64,000 nt of DNA from Aegilops tauschii subsp. strangulata (Eukaryota; Streptophyta; Magnoliopsida; Poales; Poaceae). The DNA is taken from assembly GCF_002575655.3 (NCBI RefSeq), contig NC_053037.3:501836544-501900543 (forward strand), given 5' to 3'. The position numbers and the translations under genes are program-made. Position 1 is the stretch's first letter; the number at the start of each line of letters is the position of its first letter. Positions 33,634 to 44,678 of this stretch are shown in pieces. The notes under the pieces were generated by a model. It did not search any database. It saw only the letters and a program-made list of their open reading frames with translations, and was not told where the DNA came from.

Positions 33634-34153
33634 TGTTGAGGATATAGATACTGGTGTAACCCGCCCGAGATGGGCCGGGTTACGTTGCGACAGCTCTTCA
33701 TTCAGAAGCCCAAGGACAGGTTAAGGATGGCGGTTTAGTAATAGGTCTAAGGCCCAGAGGCGACTTAAGGCCCGTAGTGGTAAACCGCCGTTGTGGCATG
33801 ACTTGTAGTGTAAGGCAAGAATAGTTAAGAGTCCAAGCCGGACACAGTTTATGAGCCGGCCGGGACTCTGAGAGCTGCGGGGCGTTAACCTTTCTATATA
33901 AAGGGACGACCCGGTGGCGGTTTAGGACAAGTAAGATCAGATCGATAGCTAGGCAGGGCGGTTTAGCTCCTGGTCATCGAAACCCTAAGTAATTCCACCT
34001 CAACTGGAGTAGGCTTTTACCTTCAACGTAAGGGGCCGAACCAGTATAATCCTCGTGTCCTTTGTCCCGTTTAACCCCTTGAAGCTTCCTAGCTGCGATG
34101 GCTCCACGACTAAGTCCTTGCACGAGGACATCTGGCGTGACAATTCCACGACA
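33634..34153 (+). repeat. 3' LTR of the Tat-lineage element
   Basis: 520 bp, collinear with 21002-21521, followed by TSD GTAAG at 34154-34158. The preceding ATCTGGGGCCTAA is the likely polypurine tract. Confidence 0.95.
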
Positions 34154-34158
34154 GTAAG

Positions 34159-35080
34159 TCACTTAGATTTACCATCCCATATAGCAAGGCAAATAATAAG
34201 AGTAAGTCGGTATGGTGATCAATCCATCCCGGACCCAAATCATTACCTTGTATATGGTTTAGCGAGTCTCGCATTCTAACACTCGGTCATCCTCACAAGC
34301 ATTGCAGAATTTCTCTTGTCGATGAACCAATTTCAGAAAAATCCTTTATTCTGCAAGCCAAATCAAACATCCATCGTTCCTTCACATCTCTCAGGTTTTG
34401 CGTAAACTCCTATAAGATCGTGTGTTGCTAAAGTCGTAACTTCTTCCAGGGTTTTTCCTTTAGCAAGAGTGTGCTTGCTTCTTGGCAGGTCCTGGGGCCT
34501 GTGGGTTATGGCCCATCTCATCACTTGTAATCCTTGAACTCATCATCGGGGGCAACTGATTATTATTCCGACATCCAGCTTCCTAGCATTCTTAAATCTA
34601 TCCAATGGTACTGTCTCCCTTCCTTCTATTTGTACCAAACTAAGACGTGATTACTCAGACTCATCATGGAGTTAAAATTTCTCCATATTACCAACATTAT
34701 ACCTCCTTTATATCCAATAGTACTTCATCTCTTCATAATATTAGGGTATCCCACATATCGAGATAAAACTCGTACTTATTTTGTCCGAAGGCCACTCCGT
34801 GGAATATCTTTGTCTTTTCCAGGGGTCCCGTGTCCTCACAGGGTACTACCACCCTTGAAATGTGCAAGTTCATCCATAGACCATATTTCTCATATCCTCG
34901 AAAATGGTCAAAATCTTTCTTCATAGAGTAACAACTCATAAAAATCCAAATCAATACCAACAATGCTAACTTTATTGATTCTCAAATTACCATTATCTCC
35001 CGCATCTCCATTACATGCCTCAACTCAACACCTCAATATGAAGAAATGTGGCCACTACTACTGCTATATTTCTCATAGAC
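34159..35080 (-). other. LARD-like element internal region, no gene recognised
   Basis: It follows the knuckle region on the minus strand. Only short open frames occur and none matches protease, reverse transcriptase or integrase motifs. Confidence 0.6.
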
Positions 35081-37060
35081 TCAACTATTTAGCACAAGTC
35101 TCCTTCTCATTGGGACAATCTCTGGCAAAGTGCCTTGCTTCATTACAACGAAACATATTACTTCTGACAAGTCTCGAGGTTTTCTTTTTGGGTAACCGTT
35201 GAAGTAGTGCCCTGACTCCTTGCACCCGAAACAGGTGATATGACTCAGGTCCTTCCTGGAATCCAATCTATTTCTCTTCCTGGACTTTTCCGTTCCAATC
35301 AGGGCTACTATTTCCTATGGGTCATACTCTACTTCCTCTGTCGGGAATTCTACTAGATCCCCATTCAAAAAATTCTAGATGTGTCCTTCTTCCCCACATA
35401 AATAGCAAGACTTGGTGCAAGGTCTAATTGGTTCTTCTTTGGGTGTGTCCTCCACCTCTTCCTTCATCACATGTTCTCCTAAAATTTCCATGAGGGCTCA
35501 TTTCATTGCTTCTTTCTTCTCCTGGATGGTTCTTTGAACCATGGAGTAAATGTGACACTAAGCAGGGTAGTGGGTAGTCCCTTCACACAAGAAACAAGTA
35601 ATCTGACTAGTTGGGCATTCTTCAGCTGGGTGACTTTCTTCATAATTTGGGCATTCATCCTTGTGTTCTTTATGGTTGTGTCCTATTTCTTCACAAGGCT
35701 TGCAAGCACAAGGTTTCTTCATATCATTTCCATAAGGCTTCAACTTCTGGGACACAAGCCGAGACTTTAGCAGTCAACTTAAATTATTGCCATGTGGTTA
35801 CTCCCTGCCATCCATTGATGGTTTGGTACATCCTCCACCAAGCAGCAGCACCTCTTTCCAAGCACTGAAGAGCATGCTGGGTTATATCCTTTCCGGCTAT
35901 AGTGTTATTCTTTCATGTGATCTTCCATGTTCTGAATCCATCGGTCTGTCTCCAATTGACTTATCGGTCCTGGAAATTTGAGTTCATCTCCATTCATCCT
36001 CTATTGGTTCCAAGGGTTTTGGGGTGAGATAAGAGAGATAGAGAGGGATACACACAATACAAACAATAGTTTTGAAGAGACATATTTTATTTTGTGGCTG
36101 TTGGATAAACATCAAACAAATGACAGCTCACAATCGTCGCATCTAACGTAGGTATATAACAGGGGTTTGGTCTTCTAAAGGTCAATAAGACCTCAAAGTC
36201 GCCAAACTCTTCAAGTCCTGTTCATGTCTCCGATGGCTTCTTCCGATCGTGCTTGTCCTTCTCAAGTTCTTTTGCCAGATCATCTTTGTTGACGCGAAGT
36301 CTCTCATGACGTCCTTTAATATTCTGGAGTTGCGTTCCAAACTTCTGGGTTTTCAACATCCTTGGCATGAACCATGCCCTACTGTCCTTCAGTTCCTGAT
36401 GAATCTCTGGTATCTCAAGGTTTTGTTCCTCTAGTTTGGCTACTTCAGCTTTTGGTCCTGAGTTCTTCACGGAATGTTTTCTCATCAAATACGGCTTCCT
36501 GCAAATCCACCCTAAACTTCTTGATGTAATACTCCAGATCCTGGTGATACACCAACTAAGGTTAAAACTTCGTCTTTTGCTGGTAGGTGCTCCATTAGTC
36601 CTTTTGTCATCCGATCCTTCCGAAGAAATGCATGCTTAACTCAGCACAGTGACAATAGCATAAGCGGGCGATAACACCTTGGATAGCCGTGTTTCTGCCC
36701 TTGTCATTGCCATGAGCTATCATTCCATAGTTGATATCTTCTGCCTTAGGGTTTTCTTGACAAATACTTTGAGTTCTAATGCTCCATGTTCCGGTATTTC
36801 TCCGACACACCTTGATCTCGGGTATTGACAGCTTCAATAGTTAGACAAATTCCATAAGGGTAGCCTTCCTAATTCATACCAATCTGGAAATTCTTCAGAG
36901 CCTACACATTCTCCTAGTCTTCGGAGTCTTCAACCGTCGTAGTTTCCATTATTATAATGCTCGGTAAAATCCTCTTCATTCCGAAGTGGGCTTAGTTGTC
37001 TGATATCTTGTACTTCTTGGAGTGGTCTCATCAGTCGAATCTTCGCGTGGTCAAAGGGGA
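35081..37060 (-). pseudogene. Decayed multi-knuckle Gag of the LARD-like element
   Basis: Reading from 37060 down, short broken pieces give way to a charged coiled-coil-like stretch (36488-36222, with AEVAKLEEQNLEI and DDLAKELEKDKHDRKK). A run of CCHC-like knuckles follows: CPNYEESHPAEEC (about 35655, second Cys now Tyr), CFLCEGTTHYPA-stop-C (about 35597-35556), CYLCGEEGH (about 35410), CFGCKESGHYFNGY (about 35230, last Cys now Tyr) and, one base out of frame, FRCNEARHFARDC (about 35145). The TAG at 35557-35555 stands where a Gln would complete a perfect C-x2-C-x4-H-x4-C. Several knuckles suggest a nucleic-acid-binding Gag. No pol follows. Confidence 0.65.
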
Positions 37061-37203
37061 AAGGGTATAGTCTAACTAAAAGGGAATATTTGATAAAGCT
37101 CAGAAAAGAAGAGAGGTAAAAGATCTTTTTGAAAATAAAGTTTAGAGAAAAACTTTCCTATGGGCTTGCTAGTTTCTAGGGGTCACGTCCTACAGTCAAC
37201 ATG

Positions 37204-37216
37204 TGCTCTGATACCA
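37204..37216 (-). other. Primer-binding site of the LARD-like element, iMet type
   Basis: TGGTATCAGAGCA on the minus strand, three bases after the 5' LTR. It fixes the orientation of the 4326-50588 element. Confidence 0.85.
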
Positions 37217-37219
37217 TCT

Positions 37220-37322
37220 TGTACCGACCCGACCTCAGATGGTCAAGTCTCTGTGCTTAAGTGTCATCCCTGGATCGGTATGCTGACACACACAGTACTC
37301 CAGGATTTATAACAGAGGTAAA
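37220..37322 (-). repeat. 5' LTR of the LARD-like element, segment next to the primer site
   Basis: Matches 4326-4428 of the 3' LTR with 5 differences in 103 bases. It ends in GTAAA, the TSD of the element inserted at 37323. Confidence 0.93.
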
Positions 37323-40300
37323 TGATACGTCTCCGTCGTATCTATAATTTTTGATTGTTCCATGCCAATATTTTACAACTTTCATATACTTTTGGCAACT
37401 TTTTATACTATTTTTGGGACTAACATATTGATCCAATGCCCGGTGCCAGTTCCTGTTTGTTGCATGTTTTATGTTTCGCAGAAACCCCATATCAAACGGA
37501 GTCCAAACGGGATAAAAACGGACGGAGAATATTTTTGGAATATTTGTGATATCTGGGAAGAAGAATCAACACGAGACGGTGCCCGAGGGGGCCACAAGGC
37601 AGGGGGCGCGCCCCTGACCCTCGTGGGCACCCCGTAAGGCGGTTGCTGCTCTTCTTTTGCCGCAAGAAAGCTAATTTTCGGAAAAAAAATCGTGGTGAAG
37701 GTTTCAATCCAATCAGAGTTACGGATCTCCGGTTATAAAAGAAACGGTGAAAGGGTAGAATCCAGAACGCAGAAATAGAGAGAGACAGAGAGACATATCC
37801 AATCTCGAAGGGGTTCTCATCCCTCCCACGCCATGGAGACCATGGACCAGAGGGGAAACCCTTCTCCCATCTAGGGAGAAGGTCAAGGAAGAAGAAGAAG
37901 AAGGGGGATCTCTCCCCCTCGCTTCCGGTGGCGCCGGAACGCCGCCGGGGCCATCATCATCACCGCGATCTACACCAATGATGACCCACAAGTATAGGGG
38001 ATCTATCGTAGTGCTTTTGATAAGTAAGAGTGTCGAACCCAACGAGGAGCAGACGGAAATGATAAGCGGTTTTCAGCAAGGTATTCTCTGCAAGCACTGA
38101 AATTGTAGGTAACAGATAGTTTTGTGATAAGATAATTTGTAACGAGTAGCAAGTAACAAAAGTAAATAAAGTGCAGCAAGGTGGCCCAATCCTTTTTGTA
38201 GCAAAGGACAAGCCTGGACAATTTTTTATATGAAGGAAAATGCTCCCGAGGGCACATGGGAATTATCATCAAGCTAGTTTTCATCACGTTCATATGATTC
38301 GTGTTCGGTACTTTGATAATTTGATATGCGGGTGGACCGGTGCTTGGGTGCTGTCCTTACTTGGACAAGCATCCCACTTATGATTAACCCCTATTGCAAG
38401 CATCCGCAACTACAAAAGAAGTATTAAGATAAACCTAACCATAGCATGAAACAAGTGGATCCAAATCAGCCCCTTACGAAGCAACGCATAAACTAGGGTT
38501 TAAGCTTCTGTCAGTCTAGCAACCCATCATCTACTTATTACTTCCCAATGCCTTCCTCTAGGCCCAAATAATGGTGAAGTGTCATGTAGTCGACGTTCAC
38601 ATAACACCACTAGAGGAGAGACAACATACATCTCATCAAAATATCGAACGAATACCAAATTCATGACTACTAATAGCAAGACTTCTCCCATGTCCTCAGG
38701 AACAAACGTAATTACTCACAAAGCATATTCATGTTTATAATCAGAGGAGTATTAATATGCATAAAGGATCTGAACATATGATCTTCCACGAAATAAACCA
38801 ACTAGCATCAACTACAAGGAGTAATCAACACTACTAGCAACCTACAGGTACCAATCCCAGACTTGGAGACAAGAATTGGATACAAGAGATGAACTAGGGT
38901 TTGAGAGGAGATGGTGCTAGTGAAGATGTTGATGGAGATTGGACCCCTCCCGATGAGAGGAGCGTCGGTGATGGTGATGGCGATGATTTCCCCCTCCCTG
39001 AGGGAAGTGTCCCCGGCAGAACAGCTCTGCCGGAGCCCTAGATTGGTTCCGCCAAGGTTCCGCCTCGTGGCGGCGGAGTCTCGTCCCGAAAGCTTGCTTC
39101 TGATTTTTCTTCGGACGGAAGATTTTATATAGCAGAAGATGGGCACCGGAGGGCCAACAGGGGGCCCACGAGGCAGGGGGCGCGCCCAGGGGGGTAGGGC
39201 GCGCTCCCACCCTCGTGGCTAGGGTGTGGGCCCCCTCTGGTATTTCTTCCGCTCAATATTTTTTATTACTTCCAAAAACAACTTTCGTGGAGTTTCAGGA
39301 CTTTTGGAGTTGTGCAGAATAGGTCTCTAATATTTGCTCCTTTTCCAGCCTAGAATTCCAGCTGCCGGCATTCTCCCTCCTTATGTAAACCTTGTAAAAT
39401 AAGAGAGAATAGGCATAAGTATGGTGACATAATGTATAATAACAGCCCATAATGCAACAAATATCGATATAAAAGCATGATGCAAAATGGACGTATCAAC
39501 CAACACCACCGTCATCTTCATGAACATCTTCATCGCCTTCCCCCATCTATCTACAGTGGTCCACTCTCCCACAACCCGCTGTACCCTCTACTTGAACATG
39601 GTGCTTTATGCTTCATATTATTATCCAATGATGTGTTGCCATCCTATGATGTCTGAATAGATTTTCGTTGTCCTATCAGGTAATTGGTGAATTTCTATGA
39701 TTGGTTTAATTTGCTTGTGGTTATGTTGCTGTCCTTTGGTGCCCATCATATGAGTGCGCGCGTGGATCACACCATAGGGTTAGTTGTATGTTGATAGGAC
39801 TATCTATTGGAGGGCAAGAGTGACAGAAGCTTAAACCTAGCACATAAATTGATGCATATGGGATTGAAGGGGGACCAATATATCTTAATGCTATGGTTGG
39901 GTTTTACCTTAATGAACGTTAGTAGTTGCGGATGCTTGCTAATAGTTCCAATCATAAGTGCATAGAATTCCAAGTCAGGGATGACATGCTAGCAGTGGCC
40001 TCTCCCACATAAAACTTGCTATCGGTCTAGTAAAGTAGTCAATTGCTTAGGGACAATTTCGCAACTCCTACCACCACTTTTCCACACTCGCTATACTAAC
40101 TTTATTGCTTCTTTATCTAAACAGCCCCTAGATTTAATTTACGCTCTCTTTAGTATCTTGCAAACCTATCCAAAAACACCTACAAAGTACTTCTAGTTTC
40201 ATACTTGTTCTAGGTAAAGCGAACGTCAAGCGTGCATAGAGTTGTATCGGTGGTCGATATAACTTGAGGGAATATTTGTTCTACCTTTAGCTCCTCGTTG

Positions 40301-40362
40301 GGTTCGACACTCTTACTTATCGAAAGAGGCTACAATTGATCCCCTATACTTGTGGGTTATCA
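37323..40362 (+). repeat. 5' LTR of the pol-less element, containing a solo LTR
   Basis: 3040 bp, of which 37979-39498 are a reverse-oriented solo LTR of another family plus one copy of its TSD. The remainder matches the 3' LTR (44679-46241). Start TGATACGTCTCC, end TGTGGGTTATCA. TATA-like GGTTATAAAA at 37731-37740. Confidence 0.9.
37979..39498 (-). mobile_element. Solo LTR of a Fatima-like Athila element
   Basis: On the minus strand it starts TGATACGTCCATTTTGCATC and ends GTGGGTCATCA, 1520 bp. It is flanked by ACCAA at 37974-37978 and 39499-39503. It is the same family as the LTR at 54472-55974 read in reverse. No internal sequence remains, so the element was reduced to one LTR by recombination. 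It retains a minus-strand TATATAAAA box at 39131-39123. Confidence 0.92.
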
Positions 40363-40373
40363 AGACATTTTTC

Positions 40374-40391
40374 TGGCGCCGTTGCCGGGGA
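40374..40391 (+). other. Primer-binding site, Asp tRNA type
   Basis: TGGCGCCGTTGCCGGGGA lies 11 bases after the 5' LTR and matches the Asp tRNA 3' end used by Athila-lineage elements. Confidence 0.85.
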
Positions 40392-40485
40392 GTTATAGCG
40401 TGGGGTGAATATTCTCGTGTGTGCTTGTTTGCTTTATCACTAAGTAATTTTTATTTGCTGTTCTAAGTTGTTTTCTATCTTTAGT

Positions 40486-41827
40486 TATGGGTAGGAAACA
40501 CAAAATACAAAAAAAAATAGTTGTGCCTACTACACCAATGGTTGAAGAACCATTCAAAATCCTTCACACTCTTAAAGCTTTTTACTTGGATCATCTTTGA
40601 TCCCTTTGTGCTCGTGCTGAGACCCCAACTAGCTTAGTTGAGGGCAAATCTGTAGATGAGCATGCTTGTTATGTGCGACACCGCTTATCTCAAAAAGGGG
40701 AACTTCTACTGGATCAAATTCATCGTTTGCAGTGCTATGCTTGGAATTTATGTGAAATATATGATGTTACTTGTTGTTCTGAAAACCCTAAGAAACACCT
40801 TCCCTACCAATGTGAGTTTAGCGATAATCGAATCGTATCTTCGTATGCTAAGGGTGTTTATAATTACTATGATGTTCAACAAATTGAAGAATTTGTTGCT
40901 TTTAAGGGTGCTTATGAAATTGCTTCTTTGATCGAAAAGTATGATGCAACTCTTTAAAAATCTGAAAATTTTGCCATACTTCAATATTGTTATGATAATT
41001 ATGCTTCTAATGCCTATGTTAAACCATATATTGAGGACTCCTCCGCTGTCCAAGAAGAGACTAATATTTTGCAGGAGTCTATGGAAGAACAAATTAATGA
41101 AATTCTGAGCTCATTGGATGAAAAAGATGAGGAGGAGAGCGAAGAACAAAAGGAGGAAGAGCGGATTGATCACCCGTTCCCACCATCTAATGAGAGTAAC
41201 TCTTTATCCCATACATTGTTTAATTTCCCTTCGAATTTACCGAAGGATGAATGTTATGATGATTGTTATGATCCCGTTGATTCTTTTGAAATATCCCTTT
41301 TTGATGATGCTTGCTATGCTTGTGGCCAAGATGCCAATATGAATGATGCTTATGGAGATGAACTTGCTATAGTTCCTTATGTTAAACATGAAATTGTTGC
41401 TATTGCACCCACACATGATAGTCCTATTATCTTTTTGAATTCTCCCGACTACACTATATCGGAGAAGTTTGCCCTTATTAAGGATTATATTGATGGGTTG
41501 CCTTTTACCGTTGCACATGACGATTTTGATGAATATAATATGCATGTGCTTGCTGCTCCTACTTGCAATTATTATGAGAGAGGACCTATATCTCCACCTC
41601 TCTATGTTTCCCACATGATAAAATTGCAAGAAACTGTTTATACTATGGATTGGCCTTTACTATATGTGCATGAATTGTTCTTTTATGACATGCCGATGCA
41701 TAGGAAGAGAGTTAGACTTTGTCATTGCTTGATATTTGTTGCTTTGTGCTCACTACTAAATTACAAGTCATTGTTAATTAAAATTGGCTTTGATATACCT
41801 TGGGATCCGGGTGGATCCATTACTTGA
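40486..41827 (+). pseudogene. Unknown acidic ORF of the pol-less element
   Basis: A single frame runs from ATG 40486 (MGRKHKIQKKIVV) to the TGA at 41825, about 446 codons. Only a TGA near 40600 and a TAA at 40955 interrupt it. The N-terminal part has HRLSQKGELLLDQIHRLQC and EIASLIEKYDATL, probably helical. The middle is strongly acidic (DEKDEEESEEQKEEE, about 41120-41160), followed by a Cys/Asp/Tyr-rich stretch and a C-terminal part with TMDWPLLYVHELFFYDMPMH. I see no retroviral domain and cannot name it. Its position after the primer site is that of gag, but sequence support for Gag is lacking. Length and low stop density suggest it was translated until recently. Confidence 0.7.
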
Positions 41828-44678
41828 GCACTATATGCCTAGCTTAATGGCTTTAATGAAAGCGCTGCCAGGGAGACAACCCGGAAGTTTTAGAGAGTCA
41901 TTTATTTCTGTTGTGTGCTTTTATAAAGTTTAAAAATAAAAATAATGTGCCAAGGTTTGCCTTTAGGATGTTTTAGATTACTTGTTGGTTTGTGCGGTGC
42001 AGAACAGAAACTTTGGGTGTAGTGCGCGATTTTACATTTTTTACTGGAACGTCAAACGGTTCTGAAACTTTTTGCACTGTCTTTACATACAAATTTTTTA
42101 TTTTTCCTATTTTTGGAAGAAGTTTTGAAGTACCATAAGTATGGTGAATGTTCAGATTACTACAGACTGTCCTGTTTAAGACAGATTCTGTTTTTGATGC
42201 ATAGTTTGCTTGTTTTGACGAAACTATCGATTTATATCAGTGGATTAAGCCATGGAAAATTTATATTACAGTATCTACAATGCAAAAAAAAATATTAATT
42301 GGTTTGCAACAGTACTTAGAGTAGTGATTTGCTTTATTATACTAACGGATCTTACCGAGTTTTTTGTTGAGTTTTGTGTGGATGAAGTGTTCGAAGATCG
42401 AGGAGGTCTCGATGTGAGGAGAAGGAGGAGAGGCAAGAGCTCAAGCTTGGGGATGCCCAAGGCACCCCAAGTAAATATTCAATGATACTCAAGCGTCTAA
42501 GCTTGGGGATCCCCCGGAAGGCATCCCATCTTTCTTCAACAAATATCGGTATGTTTTCGGATTCGTTTCGTTCATGCGATATGTGCAGATCTTGGAGCGT
42601 CTTTTGCATTTAGTTTTCACTTTTCTTTTTGCATCATGCTGGTATGAGATAGTACTTGGTTGATTTATAGAATGCTCTTTGCACTTCACTTATATTCTTT
42701 GAGTATGGCTTTATAGAATGCTTCATGTGCTTCACTTATATCATTTGAAGTTTGGATTGCCTGTTTCTCTTCACATAGAATACCGCCATTTGTAGAATGC
42801 TCTTTTGCTTCACTTATATTTGTTAGAGCGTGGGCATATCTTTTGTAGAAAGAATTAAACTCTCTTTCTTCACTTATATCTATTTAGAGAGTTGACAGGA
42901 ATTGGTCATTCACATGGTTAGTCATAAAAACCTACATAAAACTTGTAGATCATTGAATATGATATGTTTGATTCCTTGCAATAGTTTTGCGATATAAAGA
43001 TGGTGATATTAAAGTCATGCTAGTGGGTAGTTGTGGATTGTAGAAATACTTGTGTTGAAGTTTGTGATTCCCGTAGCATGCACGTATGGTGAACCGTTAT
43101 GTAATGAAGTTGGAGCATGAGGTATTTATTGATTGTCTTCCTTATGAGTGGCGGTCGGGGACGAGCAATGGTCTTTTCCTACCAATCTATCCCCCTAGGA
43201 GCATGCACGTAGTACTTTGTTTTGATGACTAATAGATTTTTGCAATAAGTATGTGAGTTCTTTATGACTAATGTTGAGTCCATGGATTATACGCACTCTC
43301 ATCCTTCCATCATTGCTAGCCTCTTCGGTACCGTGTATTGCCCTTTCTCACCTCGAGAGTTGGTGCAAACTTCGCCGGTGCATCCAAACCCCGTGATACG
43401 ATACACTCTATCACACATAAGCCTCCTTATATCCTCCTCAAAACAGCCACCATACCTACCTATCATGGCATTTCCACAGCCATTCCGAGATATATTTCCA
43501 TGCAACTTCCATCATCATCATATACATGATTTGAGCATTTATTGTCATATTGCTTTGCATGATCGTAAGATAGCTAGCATGATGTTTTCATGGCTTGTCC
43601 ATTTTTTGATGTCATTGCTACGCTAGATCATTGCATATCCCGGTACACCGCCGGAGGCATTCATATAGAGTCATATCTTTGTTCTAGCATCGAGTTGTAA
43701 TATTGAGTTTTAAGTAAATAGAAGTGTGATGATCATCATTATTAGAGCATTGTCCCAGTGAGGAAAGGATGATGGAGACTATGATTCCCCCACAAGTCGG
43801 GATGAGACTCCGGACAAAAAAAGAAAAAAAAGAAAAAAAAGAGAAAGGCCAAAAAAAAGAGAAGGCCCAAAAAATGAGAGAAAAGGAGAGAAGGGACAAT
43901 GGTACTATCCTTTTACCACACTTGTGCTTCAGAGTAGCACCATGTTCTTCATATAGAGAGTCTCTTGAGTTATCACTTTCATATACTAGTGGGAATTTTC
44001 ATTATGGAACTTGGCTTTTATATTCCGATGATGGGCTTCCTCAAATGCCCGAGGTCTTCATGAGCAAGCAAGTTGGATGCACACCCACTTAGTTTCCAGT
44101 TTGAGCTTTCATACACTTATAGCTCTTAGTGCATCCATTGCATGGCAATCCCTACTCCTCACATTGACATCAATTGATGGGCATCTCCATAGCCCATTGA
44201 TTAGCCGCGTCGATGTGAGACTTTCTCCTTTTTGTCTTCTCCACACAACCTCCACCATCATATTCTATTCCACCTATAGTGCTATGTCCATGGCTCACGC
44301 TCATGTATTGCGTGAAAGTTTAAAAGGTTTGAGAACGTCAAAAGTATGAAACAATTGCTTGGCTTGTCATTGGGGTTGTGCATGATTTGAATATTTTGTG
44401 TGGTGAAGATGGAGCATAGCCAGACCATATGTTTTTTTAGGGATAACTTCCTTTGGCCATGTTATTTTGAAAAGACATGATTGCTTTATTAGTATGCTTG
44501 AAGTATTATTGTCTTAATGTCAAATGATAGACTATTGCTTTGAATCACTCATGTCTTAATATTCATGCCATGATTAGATTATGTGATCAACATTATGCTA
44601 GGTAGCATTCCACATCAAAAATTATTTTTTTTATCATTTACCTACTCGAGGATGAGCAGGAATTAAGCTTGGGGATGC
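41828..44678 (+). other. Long non-coding 3' region of the pol-less element
   Basis: About 2.85 kb with no convincing gene. It holds GCGCTGCCAGGGAGACAACC (41861-41880), three AAGCTTGGGGAT(G/C) copies (about 42444, 42500 and 44666), a tandem repeat at 42664-42895 and an A/G-only tract near 43797-43895. The last AAGCTTGGGGATGC abuts the 3' LTR and is probably the polypurine tract. Confidence 0.65.
42664..42895 (+). repeat. Four imperfect copies of TAGAATGCT...CTTCACTTATAT
   Basis: Units begin near 42667, 42713, 42793 and 42846, with 46-80 bp spacing and increasing divergence. They lie in the 3' non-coding region of the pol-less element. Confidence 0.7.

Larger units (their letters stand above)
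21002..34153 (+). mobile_element. Tat-lineage gypsy LTR retrotransposon with antisense accessory gene
   Basis: The 13,152-bp element has 520-bp LTRs (21002-21521 and 33634-34153) and TSD GTAAG (20997-21001 and 34154-34158). The LTRs differ at 11 of 520 sites by hand count (2.1 percent). With the commonly used grass rate of 1.3e-8 per site per year this gives roughly 0.8 million years. Two successive RNase H domains after the reverse transcriptase, and a long extra region between pol and the 3' LTR with a gene on the opposite strand, point to the Tat lineage (Retand/Grande-like). Gag-pol has several frameshifts and stops. Confidence 0.9.

Noticed and set aside
37492..37707. Minus-strand open frames repeated near 44807-45250
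   Set aside because: They are the same LTR sequence of the pol-less element seen twice; no domain is present.
40374..40391. GGCGCC-containing motif as a promoter or restriction-type regulatory site
   Set aside because: Its position just after an LTR and its match to the Asp tRNA end identify it as a primer-binding site.
41237..41629. 130-codon minus-strand open frame
   Set aside because: Shadow of the plus-strand ORF at 40486-41827; it has a composition typical of reverse-read coding sequence.
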